Positions 13,069 to 25,629 of a stretch of 64,000 nucleotides of DNA are shown here, one piece after another. The position numbers and the translations under genes are program-made. The stretch's first letter is position 1; each line of letters begins with the position of its first letter. Origin of the DNA: Plasmodium malariae (Eukaryota; Apicomplexa; Aconoidasida; Haemosporida; Plasmodiidae); contig NC_041784.1 in assembly GCF_900090045.1 (NCBI RefSeq), forward strand, positions 286,501 to 350,500, in the 5' to 3' direction. Below the pieces are notes generated by a model. It was not told where the DNA came from. It saw nothing but the letters and a program-made list of their open reading frames with translations, and did no database searches.

Positions 13069-14781
13069 ATGGAGGATCAAGTTAACAACAGCGATTCTCT
13101 TCTATCCTTTTCTTTAGAAAAGGAAATTTCAAATTTGTATAAAAAAGATGATTATATGAAACACTGTCTTGTTAGAAATAATATAGAGCCAATAGCATTA
13201 GATGATGAAGTTCATATTTTAAAAAGGGAGGAACAAAAAACATTTAATTTAACAGATATTTTAAAATCACTAGAAAATAAAAAAGAAAATGATACGGAAA
13301 AATCTGATGTTATTTTTCCAGAATATGTGGAACATAGGCAAGTTGAAGAAGATATAAAGGAAGAAGTGGATAGAATAAATAATGGTGTATATTTACACGA
13401 AGTTAATATAATAGATAATTCATATTATGATTCTTTCTCTGATAACTTATATGATACTTATTCTAATCCAATAAACATAAAAGGTGATATGTACATAAAA
13501 AATATTGTACATTTTGAAGATCAATCTCCATATAATTCTTTGTATGATATATATAAAGTAGAATGGTTTTTAGGCTTAGATATAAATGATAATCGGATAC
13601 ATGAAATTGTACCTATAAGTCAAGGAATGTGTTTTCAAATTCCTTTTGAATCCTTAGGGAAATATATTTTTTGTAAAGCATATAGACGTATATATGTAAA
13701 TTCTTGTATTCAAAAAAAAGAAAAACATACAGTCATAGATCCTCACACTTTGAATACTAAACCTGTTAAATTTAAAGCAGATCCAGAATACGTAGAAAAA
13801 TATGCAATTACAAATAAAGGTCCGGTTTTAATTTCTATAGATATTGCTTTTAAAATTTTAACTTATTTATGTACTAATCATTATTCTACACAAGTAATTA
13901 TTGAAGATCCTTTAGAAAATTTGTATAAGTTATCTAATTCTTCATCTTCAGATGATGACTGCACAATTACAACGGACTCCAACACTATAAATGAACAAAA
14001 TAATTATCAGCAGTTTGTCGCTACTTTATCGGTGCATTTTAATGAACTGAAATTTTCCCTTGTAACTGCTTATGCTAACAACGAAAGAGGGGAATCGGGT
14101 AGGCATACGAATAATGTGCAGAGTAACGAAATGGCAAACCAAATGATAAATCAGAAAAAAGAAAATGTTCAAACTAAATTTTTCGATTTGTTTAATTTCG
14201 TTGGTAATGACCCTGCTTTGACACTATCAGACAGTGGAACTATGTATGGTCACTGTACATACGAGTTAGATGAAAAACGAGTAAATCAAAAAGGTAAAAG
14301 TGGAACAATAAAAGGGAAAATAAAATATACAAATGGACTGGAGCAGGACAAAATAAAATATACAAATGGACAAGAAGACGAGAAAATAAATTGTAAAAAG
14401 GGTAACACGAAAGAATCTCGCACAGATGAGTTCGTCTTCAATTTACATGAACTGGAGTTCCGACTTTCTAGTAAAGAGGACTGCATAGTAATAAGTATTG
14501 CAAGTAATTTACAAAAATCATTCAAATTTGTAAAATATAAGATGCTAACTATCAAACCAGTAGACAAAAACATTTCTGTAAGTGATTTATGGGTCATATT
14601 ACTAGCTTTTAAATCTGCACGTTCATATAAAAAAATTTTTCAAAAATATTCAAAGAGAATATACACAAATACGAACATTTCGTTTGTTCAGCATATGATA
14701 AATAATTACTTAATTAAATTAAATGTAAAAAATGTAAGTGGGACTTTGCCGTTTCACAAAATAAACACAATATTCAACTAG
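13069..14781 (+). CDS. conserved Plasmodium-type protein of unknown function, 570 residues
   Basis: Long single-exon frame with clear Plasmodium codon use. The ATG is preceded by GGAAAAG, and an in-frame TAG lies 15 bases upstream, so this is the first possible start. No signal peptide or membrane span. An acidic Asn/Asp-rich first 150 residues is followed by a better-ordered part: YKVEWFLGLDINDNRIHEIV, then PFESLGKYIFCKAYRRI, which resembles the repeated Ig-like (A9) domain pattern of AIR9-type cytoskeletal proteins (WF followed about 30 residues later by G-K-Y-I). Around residues 285-450 is a low-complexity Asn/Gln/Lys stretch with a small duplicated GKIKYTNGLEQDK/KIKYTNGQEDEK unit, then a conserved-looking end (LWVILLAFKSARSYKKIF). 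Function unknown; the A9 resemblance is weak and from memory. Confidence 0.9.
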   Translation: MEDQVNNSDSLLSFSLEKEISNLYKKDDYMKHCLVRNNIEPIALDDEVHILKREEQKTFNLTDILKSLENKKENDTEKSDVIFPEYVEHRQVEEDIKEEVDRINNGVYLHEVNIIDNSYYDSFSDNLYDTYSNPINIKGDMYIKNIVHFEDQSPYNSLYDIYKVEWFLGLDINDNRIHEIVPISQGMCFQIPFESLGKYIFCKAYRRIYVNSCIQKKEKHTVIDPHTLNTKPVKFKADPEYVEKYAITNKGPVLISIDIAFKILTYLCTNHYSTQVIIEDPLENLYKLSNSSSSDDDCTITTDSNTINEQNNYQQFVATLSVHFNELKFSLVTAYANNERGESGRHTNNVQSNEMANQMINQKKENVQTKFFDLFNFVGNDPALTLSDSGTMYGHCTYELDEKRVNQKGKSGTIKGKIKYTNGLEQDKIKYTNGQEDEKINCKKGNTKESRTDEFVFNLHELEFRLSSKEDCIVISIASNLQKSFKFVKYKMLTIKPVDKNISVSDLWVILLAFKSARSYKKIFQKYSKRIYTNTNISFVQHMINNYLIKLNVKNVSGTLPFHKINTIFN

Positions 14782-15669
14782 ACGCAATGAAAAACGACAG
14801 TGCGTAATTTACAGAAGTGTAATAATGAGCAGCGCGCTGTTAAGAAATGGGGGGATGGAGAATGATTTTACACACACACATATATATATGCATGTATACG
14901 TATGGGTATATGTATAACTAGCTGAAGCCGTTGCACATACATCACTGCTATATAGCATAATTAAATACATTTCCCACAATACCGATTATATTGTTTTGTT
15001 GACCGTTTTAAACAAAAGGATAAAATGATTGAGTAAAAATAAATAAATACAAAAATATATGCAACAAATCATTTTAGCTTTTTTTTAGTATGGGTGCATG
15101 GAAATATTTATATATGCGTTGCTTTAAATCGTGGGAACGACAAAATGACAGCGTATGCAATTTTTCAATTTAAAAAGAAAAATTAATAAAATAAAATACA
15201 AATTTTACTCTTCCTATTTATCCAGAATTCACATTTTGCCCTTTTTTATTACATATACATATATATATATATATATATGTATGTATTTTTTTTTTTTTTT
15301 TGTTCTATTTATACCTTTTTTTGTATTGACCATAAAGGCTTTTAAGAAGTTAACTAATTAAACCCGTTACTTCACAATACTTTTTAAGCTATTTTATATG
15401 TTCTTCCCATGTACTTATGTATACCTATAATATACTCATAGAATTGCACAAATATAAGTAAAAACAAACATATGAATATACATCTATAATTAACTAAAAA
15501 TGAGAAAATAAAAACTATACACCACTGTACTGTATATTGAAAAAAGAATTTTTTATTTTTATCAAAGCGTGTTACTTTGTTGGAAAAAAGTAGTAATGTG
15601 CTTTATTAAGGGAGAGTTACAAATTACGTTTTACTTTGCATGACTTGTACATATGAATATAGATACTCA

Positions 15670-15708
<39 letters not shown>

Positions 15709-15867
15709 TATATGTATGTATATATGTATGTATATATGTATGTATATATGTATGTATATATGTACATATGTACGTATATGTTTATATACTTTTGCGGGTG
15801 ATGGGAAAGATATATGTTAACTCTTACTCAATTTTATATTCTACGTTTTTATGTTCTTTTTTACGTA

Positions 15868-15902
<35 letters not shown>

Positions 15903-16731
15903 AGGAAATAGCTTTACTTTTTGTAACTAATCGTGTTCTAAATGTAAAAAGAAAAAAAAAATAAAACGTAGATAAAATTCCTGTTTAAGCAAAAAAGGGT
16001 ATTATAAAAATATAAGTGCTACGCAAGGGATAAAAAAAAAAAAAAAAAATTTATATTTATATATATAATATTATGCATACCTATGTGAATACTTTTTGAG
16101 GACGTAGGGATACGAATAATGCAAACAAGTTCTTTTATTTCAATAAATGAATAAATATCCGTACATCAGTACATATATGTGAGAACATATATATATGTAT
16201 AAATAATAAATACATATTACATAAACTTATATATGCTTAATAAATACGCACAAAAAAAGCGTCGAATTGATCAATTATTAAAGAAAGCACCTCCCAAATA
16301 AATGAGTTACATTTTGAAGAAAAGGTTTACAAAGAATTAAATCGAACTATCGTATCATTTTTAATTTTATTTCATTGTATTATATTATGTTTTATTTTTC
16401 TTCATTTTGCTTTATTTTGTTTTTCTTATTTTCTCAATTTTGGTATTATTTTGAGAAACAGGCAGATATTTTTTAATTTTTTTAAAACACCCACACTTTA
16501 GCGATTTTAAAATTTGAAAAAAAGGAAAAAAAGAGCTGAAACGGTAAAAAGGAAAAGCGAACGTATATCAAATAAAGCAGATAAAGTAGTCAAAGCAGTT
16601 ATAGCAGCTATAGCAGTAGTAGCAGTTATAGCATTTATATAGCAGCTATAGCAGTTGTAGCAGTTATAGCGGGGAAGATATAAGAGATAAGGACGAACCT
16701 GCAAACGAGTGGTAGAGAAGGAATTAACGGA
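14782..16731. other. intergenic between the 570-residue gene and eIF3e
   Basis: Both neighbours are on the plus strand, so this is 3' flank followed by the eIF3e promoter and leader. It holds a (TATATATGTATG)n array at about 15668-15765, poly(A) tracts at 15870-15901 and 16030-16050, and a TATAGCAGT-type repeat at 16578-16670 in the probable eIF3e leader. No further gene seen. Confidence 0.6.
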
Positions 16732-18594
16732 ATGGAAATTAACAACAGAAGTGATAACGATCAGTCCGTTTGGGTAAACAAAATATGTCCCTACTTAGAT
16801 CCGCACATGAGTCAGATCATATTGGGTTGGCTCAAGGAAAATAAGGTATGTACAAATGGAAAAAAAAAAAAAAAAATTTCCATAAGGATGTTATTTATAT
16901 GTGAGTGCAAGTACGCTTGTGTAAGTGTATGCATTTATGCATATGGGTGTGTGCATATGCGTATATGTATATACGTATGTATTTATGTATGTATAGGTGT
17001 ATGCATGTATGCATGTGTGTGTACGTATTTGTGCGCACAGAACTCTGACGTATTCTTACGCGTGTTTCTTTTTTTTCTTTTTTTTTCTCACGAATCATAA
17101 CAGTTTCTGGACGAGTTGGAGTTAGAGAAAAATCTGAACACCCTGAACGAGGGGTGCGAAAAGGAAATAGCGAGTATCGAAATTGAGTTTACAAACCGAA
17201 ACAGAGGAGTAATATCAAATTGTTTAGACAGCTTAGAAATAGAAATAGAAGAATTTCAAGAAGCTATGAATGATTATAAGAATGACCAGATGAATAAAAT
17301 AGGAGGTTCAGTTGAAAAGAAAAGTATAATGGCATTACGTGAATGGTGTAATGGTAATGCTGCAGATAAGAGTATCAATAATAATAATATTAGTAGCAAT
17401 AGTAATAGTAAAACATACACATTTTCGGACAATATTGACGATAAAATATTAAAATTAAGTAGGTACTACTACCAGAAGAAAGATTATCAAAAGAGTAAAC
17501 AACATTTATTATTGTATATATTGAACATATCGGAAATAGTAATAAACATAACGGATTCACCTAAAATGAGAGTATGTTATTGGGGTATTATTAGTAATAT
17601 TATAAATAGCTTTTTTCAAAATTTAAATAATGATGAATATTTATTTTGTAAAAATGAAGAGGATAAATTCGTTTTAAAAGAAGAAATAATAAATGAGATA
17701 AATGTATGTGTAGAAACAATAGTAAAATTAAGTCAACTATTAATTAAAGAAAAGGTAACAAAGAATGAAATAATTCTACAAAGAAGTTGGTTAATACATT
17801 GGTCTTTAATATTAATATTTCATTTCTTTTTGTATGTAATATATGTAAAAAATATATATCCAAAAAGTAATTCATTTTCTATGTTACAAGATTGGTTTAT
17901 TGATGAAAAAAATTTATCTATTCTAAATATTATATGTCCTCATATTATTAGGTATTATTGTGTATATGCAATATTTTATAGAAATAGAAAAGATCATTTT
18001 GAATTAATTATGAATACATTAAATTTATTAAAACCAAAATATACCGATTCATTTACTTCTTTATTAGTATCAATTTTTACGGACTATGATTTTAATATGG
18101 CACAAAAATGCATTGCACAAATAGGCTCTTTATGTGAACAAGATGTATTCTTATTTAAATTAAAACCATATATAGAAGAACAAAGTCGATTTATTATTTT
18201 TGAAACCTATTGTCGTATACATAAATCAATAAATATAGATATGATAGCAAACAAAATTAATCTCCCAAGAGATGATGCTGAAAGATGGATTGTTAATTTA
18301 ATTAGAAATGCTAAATTAGATGCAAAAATTGATAGTGAAAAGAATTGCATTGAAGTATCCACTACGTTACCTAATCTATATCAACAAGTTATTGATAAGA
18401 CACAAAACCTTACCATGCGATCAAACTTTCTTGTACAAATCTTGAACAGATCATCATCAGATGAACATTTCCAAAAAAATACCAGGTTCAAAAATAAAAA
18501 TGAAAAAAATAAAAACACCAAGAGAAATAAGCAATACAATCATATGTACAATGCCAACAAGTCTTCTGGCAAGCTCGTTGTTACCAGCATGTAG
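16732..18594 (+). CDS. eukaryotic translation initiation factor 3 subunit E, two exons
   Basis: PCI-domain subunit of the eIF3 complex, which binds the 40S ribosome during initiation. Exons 16732-16845 and 17104-18594 (38 codons, then 496 residues and stop; 534 residues in all against about 445 in man). The junction ENK|FLDELE is phase 0, and the donor GGTATG and acceptor AACAG are good. Diagnostic stretches align with animal eIF3e in order: SWLIHWSLILIFHFF, NIICPHIIRYYCVYA, RFIIFETYCRIHKSINIDM, the near-identical ERWIVNLIRNAKLDAKIDS (human ERWIVNLIRNARLDAKIDS) and YQQVIDKTQNLTMRSN. The extra length is an Asn/Ser stretch near residue 125 and a basic Lys/Asn tail. The PCI/winged-helix part lies in the last third. 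Confidence 0.96.
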
Positions 18595-20463
18595 GTAAAG
18601 ACGACTATATAGGAAAGCTGCGCATTGCTGTGGAAGTAACACATTCGTTTCGTAGTTGTACTATTTTTACTGTCCCTTTGGCATGGTACTATAACATATG
18701 TATTTCCTTTTTTTTTTTTTTTTTTTTTTTTCCCAAACTCATATGTTCTACCACTTTTCTGCAAGTATTCATTAATACTATTCCACAGCATGCATAGGAA
18801 AACACGAATAGGTTATTATCAAAACGGGACAACGTCAAAATAGAAAAATAAAAAAACTGATAATACCTAGGGTCCCTTAACCACCTTTCACTTAGAGTAA
18901 CATAGCTTCATTTTGTTCATCTTATATATAGTAACGTCTTTAGAAGCACGTACGTGTGCACATACATGTTTATCATACATGTACATATATGCTTATGTGC
19001 CTTTGTATATATGTACATATATATACATATACACTTGTGTATACCTGTATACATATATACATGTATACATATTCTTATTTGTAGACTCTTTATTGCACTT
19101 TTTTTTTTTTTTTTTTTTCCTTTTTTCCATATTCCTTTTACAATGCCTATTTTTTTTTTTTTAAAATAAAAAACCAAAAATATTTTTTAAAAATTTTTGA
19201 GAAATGAAAATTAAACTATACGAAAATATTTCCCCTTCATATGCGAATTATTTAGTGCCAATAATGTATAAGCATATATATATATATATACACATATACA
19301 TGATACATACATGGTACATACATGGTACATACATGGTACATACATGGTACATACATGGTACATAATGGTACATGCACACTTAAACACTTGCTTTCGTACA
19401 CAAATACATAACCTCACAACACTTTTTCAAAAATGAGGAAAGCTAGGAATATTTAATGCTACACGTACGCTTATTTTAACGTAAGAGTTTAACGTCTTTC
19501 ACTTATAACACGAGGATAAGTACATACAAATATACAGTATATACAATACGTACACGTATGTACTAATATACCCACGTTTACAATATTATATTTTTGTAAG
19601 AAGGTAACAAGCGTATGTACTCAAATTTTTTCTGGCGCACTTGGTTTTTTTTACTTTTTCCTTTTCAATTTATTATATTTCATTTTTTATATTATATTTG
19701 ATTTTTTTTATTATATTTCATTTCTTTTATTATATTTCATTTCTTTTATTATATTTCATTTCTTTTATTATATTTCATTTCTTTATTATATTTCATTTCT
19801 TTTATTTATTTCATTTCTTTATATTTCATTTCTTTTATTATATTTCATTTCTTTTATTATATTTCATTTCTTTTATTATATTTCATTTTTTTTATTATAT
19901 TTCATTTCTTTTATTATATTTCCTTTTTTTTATTATATTTCCTTTTTTTTATTATATTTCCTTTTTTTTATTATATTTCCTTTTTTTTATTATATTTCCT
20001 TTTTTTTATTATATTTCATTTTTTTTTTTTTTCTTTTTCATATGCACAGTAAAAAGTGTATACAAAAAAAAAAGATTTACATATATCATTCCGTGCATGT
20101 ATGAAGGGAAGAAAATATTTCACTGTGATTAGCATAAAATTCAATTTGATAAAATTCAATTTGATAAAAAGGAATTTGATAAAAAGGAATTTGATAAAAT
20201 TGACGTTTCGGAAGAGTAAAATGTGGTGAACGTCCGAAAAAATAAGGAAAACTAAAAAGGTGTTGAAGAATTGTACATGATCATATATTCTTACATATAC
20301 ATAAATTTATATATACTCGCTTTCGTTATGCATATTTTTTTACACGATTCTTTTTGTTCATAAGAAGAGTATACATATATACGATGCGGCATTATTTCAA
20401 TCTGCAAGGAATAAAAAAAAAGGAAAGAAAAACGGAATAGAGAAAAATAAGAAAAACGGGACA

Positions 20464-20494
<31 letters not shown>

Positions 20495-21042
20495 CTCCTC
20501 CAGAATTACCCCCTTTTCTGTTTACCATTTTGAGTTGATAAAAATGGAAGAAAAGTAGTAACATAACAGTACACATGAAAATGAAAAACAAAGAATACTG
20601 CCACACAAAATTCATGATCATATATCTAAGAAAAATTGCCCATACATGTACATGCAAGGTATATTGTGCGTATTGTAAGGGTAGTATACATTGTACGTAT
20701 TATGCGCACTGTATGCACAGTACGTAATATATGCCCTTTTGTGTATTTATAGGGGTATATTTATTTGTATATATATGCATACCTTCTGCGTTTTAACCTA
20801 ATTTTTTTGTGCTTGTCAATTCGTCCGCAGCTTGCGAACATTTAAAGGCGCTTGTATGTATGTACCCATTAGTACGCGTGGACATATATATGTACATGCG
20901 TTAACGCGGGTATATATGTTTTCATATGTGTTTACGCGGATATATATATGCACATACATTAGCGTGGATATATATGCACCCGAACGAGCCCGGATGCACG
21001 CGCTATTAGTCCAAACATTTTAGCGAAAAATTCCGCAAAATA
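18595..21042. other. intergenic between eIF3e and AP-1 beta, repeats
   Basis: The 3' flank of eIF3e and the promoter of the beta-adaptin gene. It contains an 11-bp ACATACATGGT array at about 19302-19370, an 18-bp T-rich array (TTCATTTCTTTTATTATA) at 19690-20030, poly(T) runs and TATATG-rich tracts. The interval 20640-21030 has higher GC, as promoter-proximal sequence often does here. No gene is supported. Confidence 0.6.
19690..20030. repeat. 18-bp T-rich tandem repeat
   Basis: Nearly twenty copies of TTCATTTCTTTTATTATA, changing to TTCCTTTTTTTTATTATA in the right half. The plus strand is stop-free and gives a meaningless Phe/Ile-rich frame. Confidence 0.85.
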
Positions 21043-24000
21043 ATGTCAGACCTACGCTATTTTCAAACAACTAAGAAGGGGGAGATACACGAGCTGAAGG
21101 AAGAATTGCATTCATCCCATAAAGAAAAAAAAAAGGAGGCCATAAAGAAAATCATAGCAGCTATGACTGTTGGTAAGGATGTGTCGACTTTATTTTCAGA
21201 TGTTGTAAATTGCATGCAAACATCAAATATAGAATTAAAAAAGTTAGTGTATTTATATGTAATAAATTATGCAAAAGTGCAACCCGAGCTAGCTATTTTG
21301 GCTGTTAATACTTTTAGAAAAGATTCTTCTGATCCAAATCCCCTTATAAGAGCACTAGCCATAAGAACTATGGGATGTATACGATTAGAACAGATAACTG
21401 AATATTTAATAGAACCTCTTAGAAGATGTTTAAAGGATGAGGATCCATATGTGCGAAAAACAGCAGTTATATGTATAGCTAAATTGTACGATATTTCCCC
21501 AAAATTAGTAGAAGAAGAGGGTTTTATAGAAACCCTTTTGAATATTCTAGATGATAACAATGCTATGGTAGTAGCTAATGCTATCATTTCTTTAACTGAC
21601 ATATGTGAAAATTCAAATAAGAGTATATTAAAAGATGTAATAAATAAAGATGATAATAATGTAAATAAATTATTGAATGCTATAAATGAATGTGTTGAAT
21701 GGGGACAAGTGTTTATATTAGATGCATTAGTACTATATGAACCTAAAACTAGTAAAGATGCAGAAAGAGTATTAGAAAGAATTTTGCCAAGATTATCGCA
21801 TGCAAATTCCGCAGTTGTGTTATCATCTATTAAAGTCATTTTAAGTTTATTAGAAAGAATAACAGATAAAGAATTTATAAAAAATGTACATAAGAAATTA
21901 AGCCCATCATTAGTTACATTACTATCAGCAGAACCAGAAATACAATACATAGCACTAAGAAATATTAATTTAATTACTCAGAAATTACCAAATATGCTTA
22001 CAGATAAAATTAATATGTTTTTCTGTAAATATAATGAACCGGCTTATGTGAAAATGGAAAAGTTAGATATAATCATTAGACTCGTGTCGGATAAAAATGT
22101 AGATCTAGTTCTTTACGAATTAAAAGAATATTCAACAGAAGTAGATGTTGAATTTGTAAAAAAGAGTGTTCGAGCTATTGGCAATTGTGCAATCAAGTTA
22201 CCCCAATCAAGTGAAAAATGTATAAACATTTTACTAGATCTAATAGATACAAAAATTAATTATGTCATTCAAGAATGTATAGTAGTAATAAAAGATATAT
22301 TTCGAAAGTATCCTAATAAATATGAAAGCATTATAACAATCTTATGTGAAAATTTAGAATCATTAGATGAGTCTAATGCTAAAGCTTCTCTAATATGGAT
22401 TATAGGAGAATATGTGGAAAGAATTGAAAATGCAGATGAACTAATTGATTCATTTTTAGAAAATTTTAATGATGAACCATATAATGTACAGTTACAAATA
22501 CTAACAGCTAGTGTTAAATTATTCTTAAAATGCTCAAAAAATACCAAAGATATTATAACGAAAGTACTGAAATTATCTACTGAAGAAAGTGATAACCCTG
22601 ATTTGAGGGATAGGGCATATATATATTGGAGGCTGTTATCAAAGAATATAGATGTAGCAAAAAAAATTGTATTAGCTGAAAAACCTCCTATTCAAGAAGA
22701 TAATAAAATTACTGATATAAAAGTATTAAATAAACTAATTAAAAATATATCCATGCTTTCTTCCGTTTATCATAAATTACCAGAAACATTTATTGCAAAG
22801 AGGACTAACTACGCATTGCAAAATAGTAAGCATGCTCATGATAACGATGACGATCGTTTTGATCATGATAATTGTAGTGATCATTGTGGTGACCACTACA
22901 AGGGCAAGTACAATGACAAGTACATAGGTCATTACAATGACAAGTACAACGACCACTACAATGATAAGGGTAACGACTTTAATGTTTTAAAGATGAAGAA
23001 ACAGATTGAGAGAAAAAAATATGATAGCTATTCTAGTGATAGTAGGAAATCAAACCATTCAAAATCGAGTAGTGAATCTTATAATAATTCATCAGATGAT
23101 GATCCAAATGATGAAAAAGGCAATCCAGATGATAGTAAAAAATCGATAGATTTAATTGGTTTAAATGAAGATCATATTTCCAATAGTAAACCAAAGAGAA
23201 ATGCACCTCCTGTCAAATTAGTTCAAGTATTATCCCCAGAGGATACTGGTTTAAAAGGACAAACAGGCTTGTCTATCCTCTCATCCATAAATCGAATTGA
23301 AGGTGAGAAACCATTTCTTTTTTTTTTTTTTTTTTTTTTTCTTACGCTTACTGTGTTTTAGCTAACCAAATATGTGTTCCGAACGAAGTGAAAAAGGAGG
23401 TCCCATTTTTACGACACGGAGCATTTTACCGAATTTTGCGCTTATTGTGCTTATCTTGGGCTTGTTTTTCTCCCATTTTTTGCTCATTTTTTGCTCATTT
23501 TTTGCCCATTTTTTGCCCATTTTTTTTTAGGAAAAATTCAGTTAAAAATAGCCGTGACAAACCAAACGCCCAATATGTTGGTTGTCTCAGGAGTTCAGAT
23601 AAACAAAAATTCGTAAAGCCAAAACAAAAGAGAAAATGCAATTACTCGTTTTAGTACATGTGCCGATCACAGTGATATATGCTCTTTACTAGATGTCTGT
23701 CAGATTTGTTTGAGCAGCCCTTTGAACTATGAGATTATGACGAATAGTTTAAGGCCCTTTTTGTTTTACTTTTTGTTTTTTTTTTCATTTCCTTTTTTTC
23801 ATTTTATTTTTTTACTTCTCCTTTTTTTACTTCTCCTTTTTTTCATTTCCTGTTTTTTCTCTTCCCATTTTTATTAGATTTGGTTTATCCTCGCCGAACA
23901 ACCTGGACATACTGAACATTTCCCTAGGGGAAACGAAGGGTATACAGCACAAATGCACAAGGGTGTCCGTAATTGCTGCCATGCGGAATTGAACACCTTA

Positions 24001-24632
24001 TTTGGAGGAAAAAAGCGTGCAGATCGTTATTCATTTGTTACACGGAACGATGTTCGTCTGTATATAAAGCCATTTTTTATTATTTTCATTTATTTTATTT
24101 TTTTCTTTTTAGAAATTTTAATGCTGTTACTTCCGAACATGCTGAATTCCAACACGCCACCATCAACTCCTTTGTTCTTGCAGGTGCTCAAAAAAAAAAA
24201 AAAAAAAAAAAAAATAGTACTATTGGTAATAATAGCAGCAGTAGTAGCTACAGTGGTAGTTGCATTTGACAGATGCGCGTGAAACTGCCCCTTCAGACTG
24301 AAGAGCTCCACAAAGGAGGGGTAATATATGTGTTTAATTTCTGAATGAACATTTTGTTTTTTTATCTTTTTTCCTGTAGGTTGCCATAAGAACGAACATA
24401 GACATATTCTACTTCAACGTGCCCTACGACATTTTTATCGTTTTTGTGGAAAATTTTAACATGGAAAAAGATATCTTCAAGAAGAAGTGGCAGCTGATAG
24501 AGGACTCAAAGGAGGTACTTGCATGCCCATTATATGTTTCATGCGCACATGTGTATATGCATATATATGTACACACTATGTGTGAAAAACCCTTCATACA
24601 ACTCCCCCCTCCCGCAGCAAATTTTTATATAC

Positions 24633-24663
<31 letters not shown>

Positions 24664-25629
24664 GAATTCCCCTTCTTAAAACCTGAAATACATACATAGA
24701 GCGTACTGATGGCGTCAAGTCCTATGGTTATTACATCTGACATTTTAATAAAGCGGATGAAGATTTTTAATATTTCTTTAATAGCTAGGAGAAATTTAAA
24801 TAATATGGTATTATATTACAAACACGAAAGGAACGAAAACCTGGGCTTTTTTTTTGTTCCTTTAATTGCATATGCCCGTTGTGTAAAAGTGTATCTGCTC
24901 GATATTGTCCATTTAACTACTTACATATAAACTACATACACATACATACACATACATACACGCACATACACGCACATACACGCACATACACGCACATACA
25001 CGCACATACATACGTACATACATACGTACATACATACGTACATACATACGTACATACATACGTACATACATACGTACATACATACGTACATACATACGTA
25101 CATATATATGTACCTACACATACATAACATATATATGATTACATGTATGTATATTTCCCATTCCCTGCCTTTCAGGAACTATACTACTTTGCCTGCATAA
25201 CGACAAACAATTTGGTTATACTTAGTGAAGTCACTATCCAGCCGGAAAAGAAAGTTGTTAAGTTATGTGTTAGGACTGATTCCGCATCAGTGGTAATAAA
25301 ATTAATTGTTTTTAGTTTATCATTGATACTGTGCACGTACATGTACATATACGTATATATATACACATACGTATACTTATACGTATACATTTACATGCAT
25401 ATTTATACGTAATCATATGTGTATACGGCAATCCTTTTAACTGGAAAAAATTGATGTCATGATTTATATAACATATGAACAGTTCATAATTAAAAAAAAA
25501 AAAAAAAAAAAAAGAATTATTTCTTAGTAAACATTTTGACTCATATATTTTTTCATTACATTATTACAGATACCACTGTATAAATTGCTCTTTATCAAAG
25601 CCTTCTCACTAAGCGTAACTCAGACATGA
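21043..25629 (+). CDS. AP-1 complex subunit beta (beta-adaptin), eight exons
   Basis: Large subunit of the clathrin adaptor that sorts cargo at the trans-Golgi network and endosomes; in these parasites that includes traffic to rhoptries. Exons: 21043-23302, 23531-23612, 23878-23939, 24113-24183, 24380-24514, 24700-24807, 25176-25292, 25570-25629; all phases close to 964 residues (about 950 in animals). Exon 1 carries the whole adaptin trunk ([55 protein letters not shown]). A linker follows, with an odd Asp/His/Tyr-rich repeat near 22840-22975. The seven small exons encode the appendage: [73 protein letters not shown]. Each small junction was fixed by alignment to the animal beta1 appendage. 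Introns carry poly(T) and, before exon 7, a CATACGTA array. Confidence 0.95.
24935..25110. repeat. (CATACATACGTA)n and (ACGCACATAC)n array in AP-1 beta intron
   Basis: Tetranucleotide-based array between exons 6 and 7 of the beta-adaptin gene: first ACACGCACATAC units, then about eight CATACATACGTA units. It is free of stops in several frames on both strands, which explains the Tyr/His/Thr/Val-only frames found there. Confidence 0.85.

Noticed and set aside
19641..20132. 163-residue Phe/Ile-rich plus frame.
   Set aside because: Translation of the 18-bp T-rich array only.
21267..21950. 227-residue antisense frame inside the AP-1 beta gene.
   Set aside because: It is the shadow of the strongly coding plus strand; its codon pattern follows the adaptin frame.
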